A stretch of DNA of 34,898 bases from Deltaproteobacteria bacterium (GTDB taxonomy: Bacteria > Desulfobacterota > Desulfarculia > Adiutricales > Adiutricaceae), in the NCBI GenBank assembly GCA_031278635.1, contig JAITKA010000086.1, forward strand, positions 1 through 34,898, written 5' to 3'. The notes below the pieces were generated by a model. The model did not search any database. It had not been told where the DNA came from and saw only the letters and a program-made list of their open reading frames with translations. The position numbers were made by a program, and so were the translations under genes. This document shows, piece by piece, positions 23,929 through 31,683 of the stretch (within the stretch, counting starts at the first letter, position 1; every line of letters begins with the position of its first letter).

Positions 23929-25686
23929 GTGAGAATCAAGACGGCTCACCATATCGGTTATTGCTTCGGGGTACGCCGGGCCATGAACCTGACCTTCGCC
24001 TGCCTGGAGCGGCGGCGGGGGCCGGTTTACAGCCACGGGCCCCTGATCCACAACAGGGGGGCCCTGGATTTGCTGGCGAGTAAGGGCCTGCGGGCCTGGC
24101 CGCCCGGGGAAGGGGAGCCGGTCGATCCCAGGGCCACGGTCATAGTGAGGGCCCATGGGCTGGCCCCCGTGGAGGAGAGGAAGCTCAGGGCCACGGGGGT
24201 GAAAGTCGTCGACGCCACCTGCCCCAGGGTGGCCGGGGTCCAGCGGCTGGTGGCCAATCACGTCGAGGGGGGCGGCTCGGTCATCATCTGGGGCTCGGCC
24301 GGCCACCCCGAGGTCGAGGGCCTTTTGGGCTACGCCGGGGGCCTGGGGTGGGTCATAGCCGGGCCAGGGGAGGCCCTGGCGCTGCCGGAGCTGAAAAACG
24401 TCCTTTTGGTGGCCCAGACGACCCAGGACAAGGAAATGTGGCCGGGGGTGACCGAGGCCGTGGCCTCCCGCTTCCCCTCGGCCAAAATGGTCGATACCAT
24501 TTGCCAGGCCACGGTCAACCGCCAGTCCGAGGCCCGGAGGCTGGCCTCCGAGTGCGGGGCCCTCGTCATCGTGGGGGGCCGGGACAGCGGCAACACCAAA
24601 CGGCTTGGCCTTCTGGGGGAACGGGCCGGGCTCCCGACCATGGTGGTCGAGGGCCCCGAGGACATAGGGCCAGGGTTCGTCGAGGGCCTAAGCTCGGTGG
24701 GCCTCGCCGCCGGGGCCTCGACCCCCCTGTGGCAGATCCGCTCGGTCAGGCAGAGGCTCGAGGAACTGAGCCGTTCCAGCGAAAGTACGCCAATAAGCTT
24801 CATTAAGCGCTTCATTCGTACCTTGGTCCTCTCAAACATATACATAGGCCTGGGGGCGGGCTGCCTGGGCCTGGCCGTGGCCGAGGCCACGGGTTATACG
24901 GTATCGGCCTTCTATTTCGGGCTGTTTTTTTTCTTCGTCCATTTCATGCACCTTTTGAACGCCTTCGTCGATCGGGCCTCGACCAGGACCAACGATCCCG
25001 ATAGGGCCGTGTTCATGCTCAAGTATAGGCGGGTTTTGATTTTCTGCGGCCTCGTCTCGTTCATGCTGTCGATCTCGGGGGCCTATCTGGCCGGTCCGCT
25101 GGTCCTGGGCCTGCTGGCCTTCCTGACCGTCAGCCGGGTCCTGTACAACATTCCCTTTCCCTGGAGGGGGCTGAAATACCTCGACGCGGCCAGCGTCAAG
25201 GATCTCCCCATGGCCAAAACCCTGGCCATTAGCCTTGGCTGGGCCGCTTGGCTCTCAGTCCCCCTGATAGCCTCAAGCCCCCCGATCCTGCCCAGGAGCG
25301 TCGAGGGCCTGGCCCTGACCGTCATCGCCTGCGCCCTGGTGTTTTTTAACCTCCTCGCCCGGACCTTGGTCATGGACTTCCAGGACTGGCTCGGCGACAG
25401 GATGTTCGGCAGCCGGACCTCGGTCACGCTCCTTGGCTGGAGGAGGGCCGCCATGCTGGTCTGGGCCCTCATCGCCTGCTGGGCCCTGTTCATCGTTTTC
25501 GCCCACGTCTTTTTCCTGCCCGATTCCCCCATACTGGCGCTCTTGCTGCCCGGGCCGGCCATGAACGCCATCACCCTGAGGTATCTCCTTAGGCACATCG
25601 GCATGGGCGGCTACCTGTTCGATTTTTGCCTGGACGGCCAGTTTTTGCTGTCGGCCCTTTTCGTCTGGCTATGGGTGGCCCTATGA
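23929..25686 (+). CDS. Fusion of IspH (HMBPP reductase) and a UbiA-family prenyltransferase
   Basis: Residues 1-285 are a complete IspH (LytB), the [4Fe-4S] enzyme making IPP and DMAPP at the end of the MEP pathway. Cluster ligands are C12 (GYCFGV), C98 (DATCPRV) and C192 (DTICQAT). Substrate residues are His41 (SHGPLIHN), His76, His126/Glu128 (GHPEVEG), T164/T165, S220/N222 (RDSGNT) and S264. Residues ~290-585 form about eight membrane helices of UbiA type, with an Asp-rich first motif (NAFVDRASTRTNDPD, N344-D358), the mid-segment YNIPFPWRGLKYLD with KDLPMAKTLA, and a second motif DFQDWLGD (483-490). IspH normally ends near 310 residues. The start is GTG 23929. The next gene overlaps by ATGA. 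Confidence 0.9.
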   Translation: MRIKTAHHIGYCFGVRRAMNLTFACLERRRGPVYSHGPLIHNRGALDLLASKGLRAWPPGEGEPVDPRATVIVRAHGLAPVEERKLRATGVKVVDATCPRVAGVQRLVANHVEGGGSVIIWGSAGHPEVEGLLGYAGGLGWVIAGPGEALALPELKNVLLVAQTTQDKEMWPGVTEAVASRFPSAKMVDTICQATVNRQSEARRLASECGALVIVGGRDSGNTKRLGLLGERAGLPTMVVEGPEDIGPGFVEGLSSVGLAAGASTPLWQIRSVRQRLEELSRSSESTPISFIKRFIRTLVLSNIYIGLGAGCLGLAVAEATGYTVSAFYFGLFFFFVHFMHLLNAFVDRASTRTNDPDRAVFMLKYRRVLIFCGLVSFMLSISGAYLAGPLVLGLLAFLTVSRVLYNIPFPWRGLKYLDAASVKDLPMAKTLAISLGWAAWLSVPLIASSPPILPRSVEGLALTVIACALVFFNLLARTLVMDFQDWLGDRMFGSRTSVTLLGWRRAAMLVWALIACWALFIVFAHVFFLPDSPILALLLPGPAMNAITLRYLLRHIGMGGYLFDFCLDGQFLLSALFVWLWVAL

Positions 25687-26489
25687 CGGGGTCCCTGATC
25701 ACGGCCATCATACCGACCTGGAACAGGGCCTGGTCGATCGAAAGGGCCGTGGGCTCGGTCCTGGCCCAAAAGGGGGCCGACTTCGAGCTGATCGTGGTCG
25801 ATGACGGCTCGGACGACGGGACGGCGGGGATTTTGGCCGGGCCGGCGGCCGGCGGCCAGCTAAGGTATTTGCGAAACCCCGGGCGGCGGGGGGTGAGCGC
25901 GGCCCGGAACGTGGGCATAAGGGCGGCCAGGGGCGATCTGGTGGCCTTTTTGGATAGCGACGACGAGTGGCTGCCGGGCAAGCTCAAGGCCCAGGCCGAG
26001 TACATGGCCCAAAACCCGGACCTTTTGATTTCCCAGTGCCAGGAGCGCTGGATCAGGGCCGGCAGGCGGGTAAACCCGGGCCTGAGGCACCGCAAACCGG
26101 GCGGCGACATATTTTTCCAGTCGCTGGCCCTGTGCCTCGTGAGCCCCTCGGCGACCATAGCCCGCAAGGCGCTGTTCGACGAGGTGGGCCTGTTCGACGA
26201 GGAACTGGCCTCGGCCGAGGATTACGACCTCTGGCTGCGGGTCTCGCTCACGCGCCCGGTGGGGCTCCTCGACCGGGAGCTGGTCGTCAGGCACGGCGGG
26301 AGGCCGGATCAGCTCTCCTCGGCCCCGGGCCTCGACAGGTTCAGGGTCATGGCCCTCAAAAAGCTCCTGGCCATGCCCCTCCCGGCGGACAAGGAAGCGG
26401 CGGTCCGGGCCGAGCTGGCCAGAAGGGAGGCCATCCTCGAAAAGGGCCGGCAAAAGCGGCTGCGGGAAGGGCTGGGGGCCGATTTTTAA
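25683..26489 (+). CDS. Family 2 glycosyltransferase
   Basis: GT-A fold inverting glycosyltransferase, 268 residues, probably membrane-associated. The N-terminus TAIIPTWNR is typical for GT2. The nucleotide-binding motif is VVDDGSDDGT (38-47), then GVSAARNVGIRAARG (70-84) and the metal-binding DSDDEW (91-96). The acidic segment FDEELASAEDYDLWLRV supplies the ED general-base region. ATG 25683 overlaps the stop of the IspH-UbiA gene (ATGA), implying translational coupling and a linked function; the acceptor may be the lipid made by that fusion. Acceptor and sugar are unknown. An in-frame ATG at 25626 lies inside the upstream gene and is unlikely. Confidence 0.9.
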   Translation: MTGSLITAIIPTWNRAWSIERAVGSVLAQKGADFELIVVDDGSDDGTAGILAGPAAGGQLRYLRNPGRRGVSAARNVGIRAARGDLVAFLDSDDEWLPGKLKAQAEYMAQNPDLLISQCQERWIRAGRRVNPGLRHRKPGGDIFFQSLALCLVSPSATIARKALFDEVGLFDEELASAEDYDLWLRVSLTRPVGLLDRELVVRHGGRPDQLSSAPGLDRFRVMALKKLLAMPLPADKEAAVRAELARREAILEKGRQKRLREGLGADF

Positions 26490-26500
26490 GCCCCCGACGA

Positions 26501-26529
26501 AAAAAGCCCCGCCATTGGCGGGGCTTTTT
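26501..26529. terminator. Bidirectional intrinsic terminator
   Basis: AAAAAGCCCCGCC (26501-26513) and GGCGGGGCTTTTT (26517-26529) are perfectly complementary around ATT. Each strand ends in a T run, so it serves both the glycosyltransferase gene and the converging chemoreceptor gene. Confidence 0.93.
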
Positions 26530-26548
26530 ATTTTGGGTGGCTTGGCCC

Positions 26549-28501
26549 TTAGAACTCGAAATCGTCGTCGTTATCCATGGGCAGGGCCGTTTTGGGATCG
26601 GGCTTGGCGTAGCCGCCCTTTTTCGGGGGGGCGATGGCCTTTTGGGGCCGGGACTGCGGGGGGGCGGTCAGGGCCTTGCGCGGGGCGCCGGAGGAGCCGC
26701 CGCCGTGGACCAGGGTGGTTATGTCGTCCACGGCGGTCATGAGGTTACCGGCCTGGATGGAGAGCTGGCTGGCCGCGCTGGCCGACTCCTCGGCGGAGGC
26801 GGCGTTGGACTGGGTGACCTTGTCCATCTGGGCCATGGCCGTGGTTATCTGGTTGATGCCCTGTGACTGCTCCTTGGAGGCCTCGGCGACCTCGGAAACC
26901 AGCTGGGCCACCTTCGAGGAGTGGGAGGACACGGTCTGGAAGTTCTCGGAGGTCGAGTTGACCATCTCGGAACCGGAATTGATGTTGGAGATGGTGGCCG
27001 CGATCAGGTCGGCCGTGTTCTTGGCGGCGTCGGCGCTGCGGATGGCCAGGTTCCTGACCTCGTCGGCCACGACCGCGAAACCGGCCCCGGCCTCCCCGGC
27101 CCTGGCGGCCTCGACGGCGGCGTTAAGGGCCAGGAGGTTGGTCTGGAAGGCGATCTCGTCGATGGTCTTGATGATCTTGCCGATCTCGTTACCGGAGGTG
27201 GCGATCTGCTCCATGGCCTGGATGACGTTGGACATGGAGTTCTCGGCCTTGCTGACGGCGTCGGTCGCCTGGCTCATGAGAGCGTTGGCCTCGACGGCGT
27301 TGTCGGCGTTGCGCTTGGTCATGGAGGACAGCTCCTCCAGGGCGGCGCTGGTCTCCTCGAGCGAGGCGGCGTTCTCGGTGGCCCCCTCGGCCAGGGTGTT
27401 GGAGGCGGAGGAGAGCTGGCCAGCGGTGTTATCGACCTCCTGGGCGCCCTCGGTCAAAACGCCGATGATGCGGTTGATGGGCAGGGTGACGCTCCTGGTC
27501 ACGAAAATGGCCAGGAAGATGCTTACCAGAAGGGCGACGGAGGTGCCGATTATCTGGGTGTACATCGAGTTGGTGGAGAGGTTCAGGGTATCGTTGGCGA
27601 ACTCGTTGGTCATCTCGGAGATTTGGTCGTTTAGCTGGGAGACGGTGCCGAAAACCTTTTCCCTCGCCGGGACGCGCTTGGTGTTGTTGTCATCGAAGGT
27701 CGAGTAGATCTCCTTAAAGGTCAAGACCAGGCTGGCCATTTGCTGGGACTCGGTCAGGATATTGTTGACCAATTCCCGCTCCCCGGGGGTCTTGCAGGCG
27801 GCGAGCAAGACCTTGGTCTTTTCGATGGTCTCGTTGGCGAAGGTCGAGCCCTTATCCAGCGTGTTAACGTCCCGGTAATAAAGCCCCCTCAGGATATTGA
27901 CGTACATGGCCGAGGCGCTGGCCTGTATGCCGATGGACTGGTTCATGTGGTCATATCTGTAGGCCAGATCCGTCACCCCGGCCTCGCCCTTGTCTATGTC
28001 TTGGCCGAGGATCTTGGCTTGTTCCGTGACGAAAGAATTGATATGGTCCATCAAGCTACCATACAGTTTAGCCACGTTCGTGCGATTTTCGACCAAAGTC
28101 GTAACCAATTTTGGCAAATCATCGCTCAAATCGTAATAAGCCGCGTAATCGGCGTCAGCCTGGCTGACCATATCCCTGACCTGGGGATTATCGCTGGCCA
28201 GGCCTTCCCGGATCATGTTCTTTAGCTTGTTCATCCCGTCGATGACTTTATCGTGGGAGGTGGTTGCGTTTTTCCAAGCGTTGTTGTCAAAATTGTAGGT
28301 ATACTCTACAATGTTTATGGCCTCTAACTCAATTTCCGCAAGCACCAAAGATACCAAGTCATTACTGGGCATAATTTTATCGCGTAAATCTGAGGTTTCG
28401 CTCCGGATATTCACCAAACTATATAGAGCCACCAAACTGATAGCTATAAAAATGACGCAGATGACAAAAAAACCTAGGATAATTTTAGTCCCTAGTTTCA
28501 T
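26549..28501 (-). CDS. Methyl-accepting chemotaxis protein
   Basis: Transmembrane chemoreceptor of 650 residues. TM1 spans about 7-28. A mostly helical periplasmic sensor domain of about 280 residues follows, larger than a simple four-helix bundle and possibly a double-bundle type. TM2 lies at about 315-336, with a short HAMP-like start ([15 protein letters not shown]). The cytoplasmic signalling hairpin has the invariant tip [20 protein letters not shown] followed by [18 protein letters not shown]. Methylation helices contain EE/QE pairs ([13 protein letters not shown]). The C-terminus is a Pro/Lys-rich tether ending in an acidic DNDDDFEF, with no NWETF-type CheR/CheB docking peptide. The CheD-receiver fusion encoded at 32589-33623 could act on it. 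The ligand is unknown. Confidence 0.93.
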   Translation of the reverse strand: MKLGTKIILGFFVICVIFIAISLVALYSLVNIRSETSDLRDKIMPSNDLVSLVLAEIELEAINIVEYTYNFDNNAWKNATTSHDKVIDGMNKLKNMIREGLASDNPQVRDMVSQADADYAAYYDLSDDLPKLVTTLVENRTNVAKLYGSLMDHINSFVTEQAKILGQDIDKGEAGVTDLAYRYDHMNQSIGIQASASAMYVNILRGLYYRDVNTLDKGSTFANETIEKTKVLLAACKTPGERELVNNILTESQQMASLVLTFKEIYSTFDDNNTKRVPAREKVFGTVSQLNDQISEMTNEFANDTLNLSTNSMYTQIIGTSVALLVSIFLAIFVTRSVTLPINRIIGVLTEGAQEVDNTAGQLSSASNTLAEGATENAASLEETSAALEELSSMTKRNADNAVEANALMSQATDAVSKAENSMSNVIQAMEQIATSGNEIGKIIKTIDEIAFQTNLLALNAAVEAARAGEAGAGFAVVADEVRNLAIRSADAAKNTADLIAATISNINSGSEMVNSTSENFQTVSSHSSKVAQLVSEVAEASKEQSQGINQITTAMAQMDKVTQSNAASAEESASAASQLSIQAGNLMTAVDDITTLVHGGGSSGAPRKALTAPPQSRPQKAIAPPKKGGYAKPDPKTALPMDNDDDFEF

Positions 28502-28539
28502 TTTATTACCCTCTAACCCGGCAATGGGCTTGTAAAAGT

Positions 28540-28567
28540 ATATCGTTAGTTAATTAACCAAATTTTA
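28540..28567 (-). promoter_or_regulatory. Possible sigma-28-like promoter of the chemoreceptor gene
   Basis: On the reverse strand TAAA (28567-28564), 16-nt spacer, AACGATAT (28547-28540). This partly matches the flagellar/chemotaxis consensus TAAA-N15-GCCGATAA (5 of 8 in the -10). It lies about 40-65 bp upstream of the start codon. The spacing is one base too long, so the call is weak. Confidence 0.25.
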
Positions 28568-28596
28568 AAATTAATTTTGCTATTAAATTAACTAAC
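28545..28596. repeat. 11-bp perfect inverted repeat upstream of the chemoreceptor gene
   Basis: GTTAGTTAATT (28545-28555) and AATTAACTAAC (28586-28596) are exact reverse complements separated by 30 bp. They overlap the possible promoter, so they may be an operator for a dimeric regulator or a leader hairpin. Confidence 0.5.
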
Positions 28597-29393
28597 TGAA
28601 AATCATAAAATCTGGACTAACGCCTTGAACTTAAAAGCTAAACTTAATAAAATAATAAAACCCCTGTCTTTTAAAAAACATATTTAGCTATGAAATAAAC
28701 AACCAATAAAAGAATTGGTTTTTTTCAAGTTAGGGGTATAATTACTTTGTAAGGCTAGATATTAAGTAAAAAAAATTTTTAGGCCTAATAAAGCAAGTAA
28801 ATATGGCCATAAGCCTAAATTTTACAATAATTTCTAGTTTTTAATCTAATCAAATCGAAAAGAGCGTATTTCTAAGTAACAAAATTATATGTCAAAACGA
28901 TTGTCCAAATGAGTTGGCCTGGTTTCGTCTGTATTAAGGCCTATAGATATAGAGTTCTATTAATGATTAGACCGCAAAAAGTCCGTGAAAAGTCTCTCTT
29001 TTTTGAAAAATGGCCTAAGTAACGTCCTAAAATTATTGGCAAAAAATTTTGTCGTTTAGCCAATTTGATGGTTTTCGCCTTGCAATCAGTGAAACAAGAA
29101 AATTTTTTTAAGTAGCCTTCGGAAAAAACCGGACTCTAAAAAGAGCTGATGGTCCTTTGGCGCAAATAATTATCTCAGATCAACCTTGTCAATGTCAAGC
29201 GGCAACTCGGCCTAATATATGACAGATTTTAGTGGTTCGAATAAAAGACAAACAAAAAGTTAAAACGGCAATAACCACGTTTCTTAAAAACCTAAAGTAA
29301 AGCGCCCTGGTTGATGTGGGAGATAAAACAGACTGTCTGCATTTATTGAACATTTTTAAGTAAAATCGGACAGTTGCTATCAACCCACTGGTT
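28597..29393. other. AT-rich gap with no supported gene
   Basis: About 800 bp without a convincing open frame on either strand. It holds a terminator-like hairpin, AACCAAT (28701-28707) with ATTGGTT (28714-28720) followed by TTTTT, and a hairpin TTTAGGC (28778-28784) with GCCTAAA (28813-28819). A shorter repeat pair, ATTGGC/GCCAAT, lies at 29035-29064. The first could end an unidentified small + strand transcript. Otherwise this looks like eroded or regulatory DNA. Confidence 0.45.
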
Positions 29394-29489
29394 GCGTTTT
29401 TGGGCCCGCGTTTTTTGCCCCCGCGTTTTTGGGCCCGCGTTTTTTGCCCCTGCGTTTTTGGCCTCGCGTTTTTTGCCCCGGCGTTTCCG
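29394..29489. repeat. 29-bp minisatellite (alternating 14- and 15-bp units)
   Basis: Units GCGTTTTTGGGCCC (14 bp) and GCGTTTTTTGCCCCC (15 bp) alternate: 29394-29407, 29408-29422, 29423-29436, 29437-29451, 29452-29465, 29466-29480, with a partial seventh from 29481. That gives three full 29-bp periods with few mismatches. It begins 10 bp after the stop codon of the HExxH protein gene. On the reverse strand, in another frame, it could be read as a Lys/Gly/Ala/Gln-rich peptide repeat, but no gene is supported. Confidence 0.9.
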
Positions 29490-29499
29490 GGAAGCCGGC

Positions 29500-30069
29500 T
29501 CAGAAGGGGTCCCCGGCCAGGCTGGCCGGCGCCTGGTCCAGGACGTGACCCCCGGCCCTGAAATAGTCAAGGACCGGGCCCAGCCCCCCTATGGGCTGCT
29601 TGGCCAGGAGCCGGGCGGTCAGGCCGTGGACTATGGTCTCCTCCTTGGGGCGTTCCCGGTGGTCCTGGGAGAAAAGCTCCATGAAACGGATGAACCGGGA
29701 CACGTGGATGAACTCGTGGGTTATGACGTAGCAAAGGAGGGGTTTCAGGAAAAACCCCTCCCTTCGCATGGTGGCCAGGATGACCGGGTCGTAGAGGCAG
29801 ACCCGCCAGTAGTCGGGCCCTCCCCCGCGGGGGAGGGTATCGTGGCGGGCGTAGCGAAAGAGCTGGGCCAGGGCGTCGTCCCGTTTCTCCTCCGGGGAGA
29901 GTTGCGGGTAATGCCTCACGTCGACCGGCCACTGGCGGAAATCGCCAAAGTCGAGGCCAAAGGCCTCCGAGACCAGATCGGCGGCCAGATGGACCGAGGC
30001 GTCCAGTTCGCGCAGCTCCCTGGGCCCGAAACACGGGCCCTCGTCCGTATGTGGGAAACCGTTGGCCAT
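29500..30069 (-). CDS. Uncharacterised protein with an HExxH metallopeptidase-like motif
   Basis: 189 residues, predicted soluble, no signal peptide. The central segment LLCYVITHEFIHVSRFIRFMELF carries HEFIH (118-122), the zinc-binding signature of gluzincin-type peptidases. An acidic pair lies about 20 residues downstream (PKEETIVHGLT; E143, E144 and His148 are candidate third ligands). The rest has no recognised family. It lies 36 bp downstream of the first LUD gene in the same direction, so it may share its transcript. The end of the gene is followed at once by the minisatellite. Whether it is a working peptidase is unproven. Confidence 0.75.
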   Translation of the reverse strand: MANGFPHTDEGPCFGPRELRELDASVHLAADLVSEAFGLDFGDFRQWPVDVRHYPQLSPEEKRDDALAQLFRYARHDTLPRGGGPDYWRVCLYDPVILATMRREGFFLKPLLCYVITHEFIHVSRFIRFMELFSQDHRERPKEETIVHGLTARLLAKQPIGGLGPVLDYFRAGGHVLDQAPASLAGDPF

Positions 30070-30105
30070 GCTCGCCTCGGTGGTGAGATAGGCTTTCTCG
30101 GCGTC

Positions 30106-30759
30106 TCAAAAGCCCAAATCCTGGTTGATCAATAGGACGTGGATGCGCCCCGGCGGGAAGGAGCGCTGGGTGATGACGGTGACCCCGCACAGGCGGCTCG
30201 CCCCGTGGCAATCGTGGCATTTGGCCGTTCTGGCGCAGGGCGTGTCCTGCTTCAGCCGTATGGCGTTCATGGCCGCGGCCGTGGCCTTGGCCCTCTCCAG
30301 GGCCCCTTGGAGCTCCGGGACTATCTTGTTTCGCCCGACAAAAAGGGCGACTTTCTTTGGCCCGTAGGCGATGGCGGCGACCCGGTTGCCGAATTTATCG
30401 ATGTTGACCAACTGGCCGTCCTGGGTCACGGCGTTGGACGAGGCCACGAAAAGATCGACGATGATCGACCGGCGGGTCAGGGCGGCCCTCTCCTCGGCCG
30501 GCAGGGCCGGATCGTTGCGGTCGATGACCTCCATGCCGGGGATGGCCCTGAGCCTGGCCACGATGTTTGAGGCGGCGACGGTGGCCGAGCCCCCGAAGGC
30601 CGCCGAGACGTGAGGCCCGGAGGGGACTATGGTCCCTATCAGGTATTCCTCGGCCCCCTCCAGCGTTTCGTGAACCGAGGCCTCGAATTGGTTAGCCTCA
30701 AGGGCTTTTTTGACAAGCTCTAATTTGTTTTGGTAATAAATTTCCTGCGGTGTGGTCAT
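30106..30759 (-). CDS. LUD-domain protein with Cys cluster, copy 1
   Basis: 217 residues of the LUD family (related to LutC/YkgG of lactate utilisation). The N-terminal helix region YYQNKLELVKKALEANQFEA is followed by a Rossmann-like core with FGGSAT, RRSIIVDLFVASSNAVTQDG and IAYGPKKVALFVGRNKIV. A Cys quartet in TPCARTAKCHDC and RLC (C175, C181, C184, C191) may bind a metal or Fe-S cluster. It is closely similar to the next upstream gene across its whole length, so the two are tandem paralogues. ATG 30759 has GGGAGG upstream. The physiological reaction is not known for stand-alone members. Confidence 0.88.
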   Translation of the reverse strand: MTTPQEIYYQNKLELVKKALEANQFEASVHETLEGAEEYLIGTIVPSGPHVSAAFGGSATVAASNIVARLRAIPGMEVIDRNDPALPAEERAALTRRSIIVDLFVASSNAVTQDGQLVNIDKFGNRVAAIAYGPKKVALFVGRNKIVPELQGALERAKATAAAMNAIRLKQDTPCARTAKCHDCHGASRLCGVTVITQRSFPPGRIHVLLINQDLGF

Positions 30760-30909
30760 CGATCGCCTCCCGAATCGAATCGTTGGCCAAAACCGTTTCG
30801 GAAAATCCCCAGGGGTCCCATTGGGTTCCCTGGCCTAAAACCCCCGGGATTTTCCGAAATGGCGCATGGCCCGTTTATGGGTGAAAAAACCTGGCCTCGG
30901 CCTTGCGCC
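30760..30909. repeat. Duplicated leader of the LUD gene pair (related segment at 31567-31665)
   Basis: The segment upstream of copy 1 shares ordered blocks with the segment upstream of copy 2: CGAATCGAA, TGGCCAAAACC, an AAAACCCCC run, and GGCG-ATGGCCCG with TTT-GATGAAA/GGTGAAA. They mark the outer parts of an ancient ~800-bp tandem duplication. Confidence 0.6.
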
Positions 30910-31566
30910 CTAGAAGCCCAGATCCTGGTCGATCAAAAGGACGTGGACGCGGCCCGGCGGGAAGGAGCGCTCGGTGATGGAGGTGACCCCGCACAGGCGG
31001 CCCTTCCCATGGCAATCGTGGCACCTGGCCGTTTTGGCGCAGGGCGTGGTCTCCCCTATCCTGATGGCGTTCATGGCCGCGGCCGTGGACCTGGCCCTTT
31101 CCATGGCCCCCTGGAGGTCCGGGACGATTTTGTTCCGGCCGACCAGGAGGGCGACTTTCCTGGGCCCGTAGGCGATGGCCGCGACCCGGTTGCCGTACCT
31201 ATCGACGTTGACCAACCGCCCGTCCTGGGTCACGGCGTTTGACGAGGCCACGAAAAGATCGACGAGGATCGAATCCCGGGTCAAGGCGTGCCATTCCCCG
31301 GGCGACAGGCCGCGGTCGTTCCGGTCGAAGGTGACCGAAACGCCAGGCAGGGCCCTAAGCGTCGCCACTATGCCGGAGGCGATGACGGTGTCCGAGCCCC
31401 CGAAAGCGACCGTGGCGTATGGGCCGGAGGGGAGGATGGTCCCGATCAGGTATTCCGCGGCCCCTTCCAGCGTTTCGTGGACAGTGGCCTCGAATCGGTT
31501 GGCCTCAAGGGCTTTTTTGACCAGCCCCAGCCTGTTTTGATGGTAAGCCCCCCGCGCCGGGCCCAT
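30910..31566 (-). CDS. LUD-domain protein with Cys cluster, copy 2
   Basis: 218 residues, paralogue of the adjacent downstream gene, with the same motifs: LGLVKKALEANRFEATVHET, FGGSDT, LVDLFVASSNAVTQDGR, IAYGPRKVALLVGRNKIV and the Cys quartet in TPCAKTARCHDC and RLC. Differences cluster in residues 60-100. The upstream 100 bp also resemble those of copy 1 (CGAATCGAA, GGCCAAAACC and later GGCGTATGGCCCG versus GGCGCATGGCCCG). This shows the duplication included the leader. The first codons differ (MGPARGAYHQN versus MTTPQEIYYQN). Confidence 0.88.
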   Translation of the reverse strand: MGPARGAYHQNRLGLVKKALEANRFEATVHETLEGAAEYLIGTILPSGPYATVAFGGSDTVIASGIVATLRALPGVSVTFDRNDRGLSPGEWHALTRDSILVDLFVASSNAVTQDGRLVNVDRYGNRVAAIAYGPRKVALLVGRNKIVPDLQGAMERARSTAAAMNAIRIGETTPCAKTARCHDCHGKGRLCGVTSITERSFPPGRVHVLLIDQDLGF

Positions 31567-31683
31567 GGGTCGCCCCCCGAATCGAAACCCTGGCCAAAAC
31601 CCTGGCTTAAAAACCCCCCACGGGGTTTCCCCAATCGGCGTATGGCCCGGTTTTCGATGAAATTTTAAGCCCGCGCCCCGGTC

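Noticed and set aside
29343-29570. Reverse-strand Lys/Gly/Ala/Gln repeat peptide across the minisatellite
   Set aside because: It overlaps the 3' end of the HExxH gene in another frame, and the peptide repeat is fully explained by the DNA repeat.
29374-30135. 253-codon + strand frame opposite the HExxH gene
   Set aside because: It starts inside the minisatellite and has shadow-like composition. The opposite strand encodes a protein with a clear metal-binding motif.
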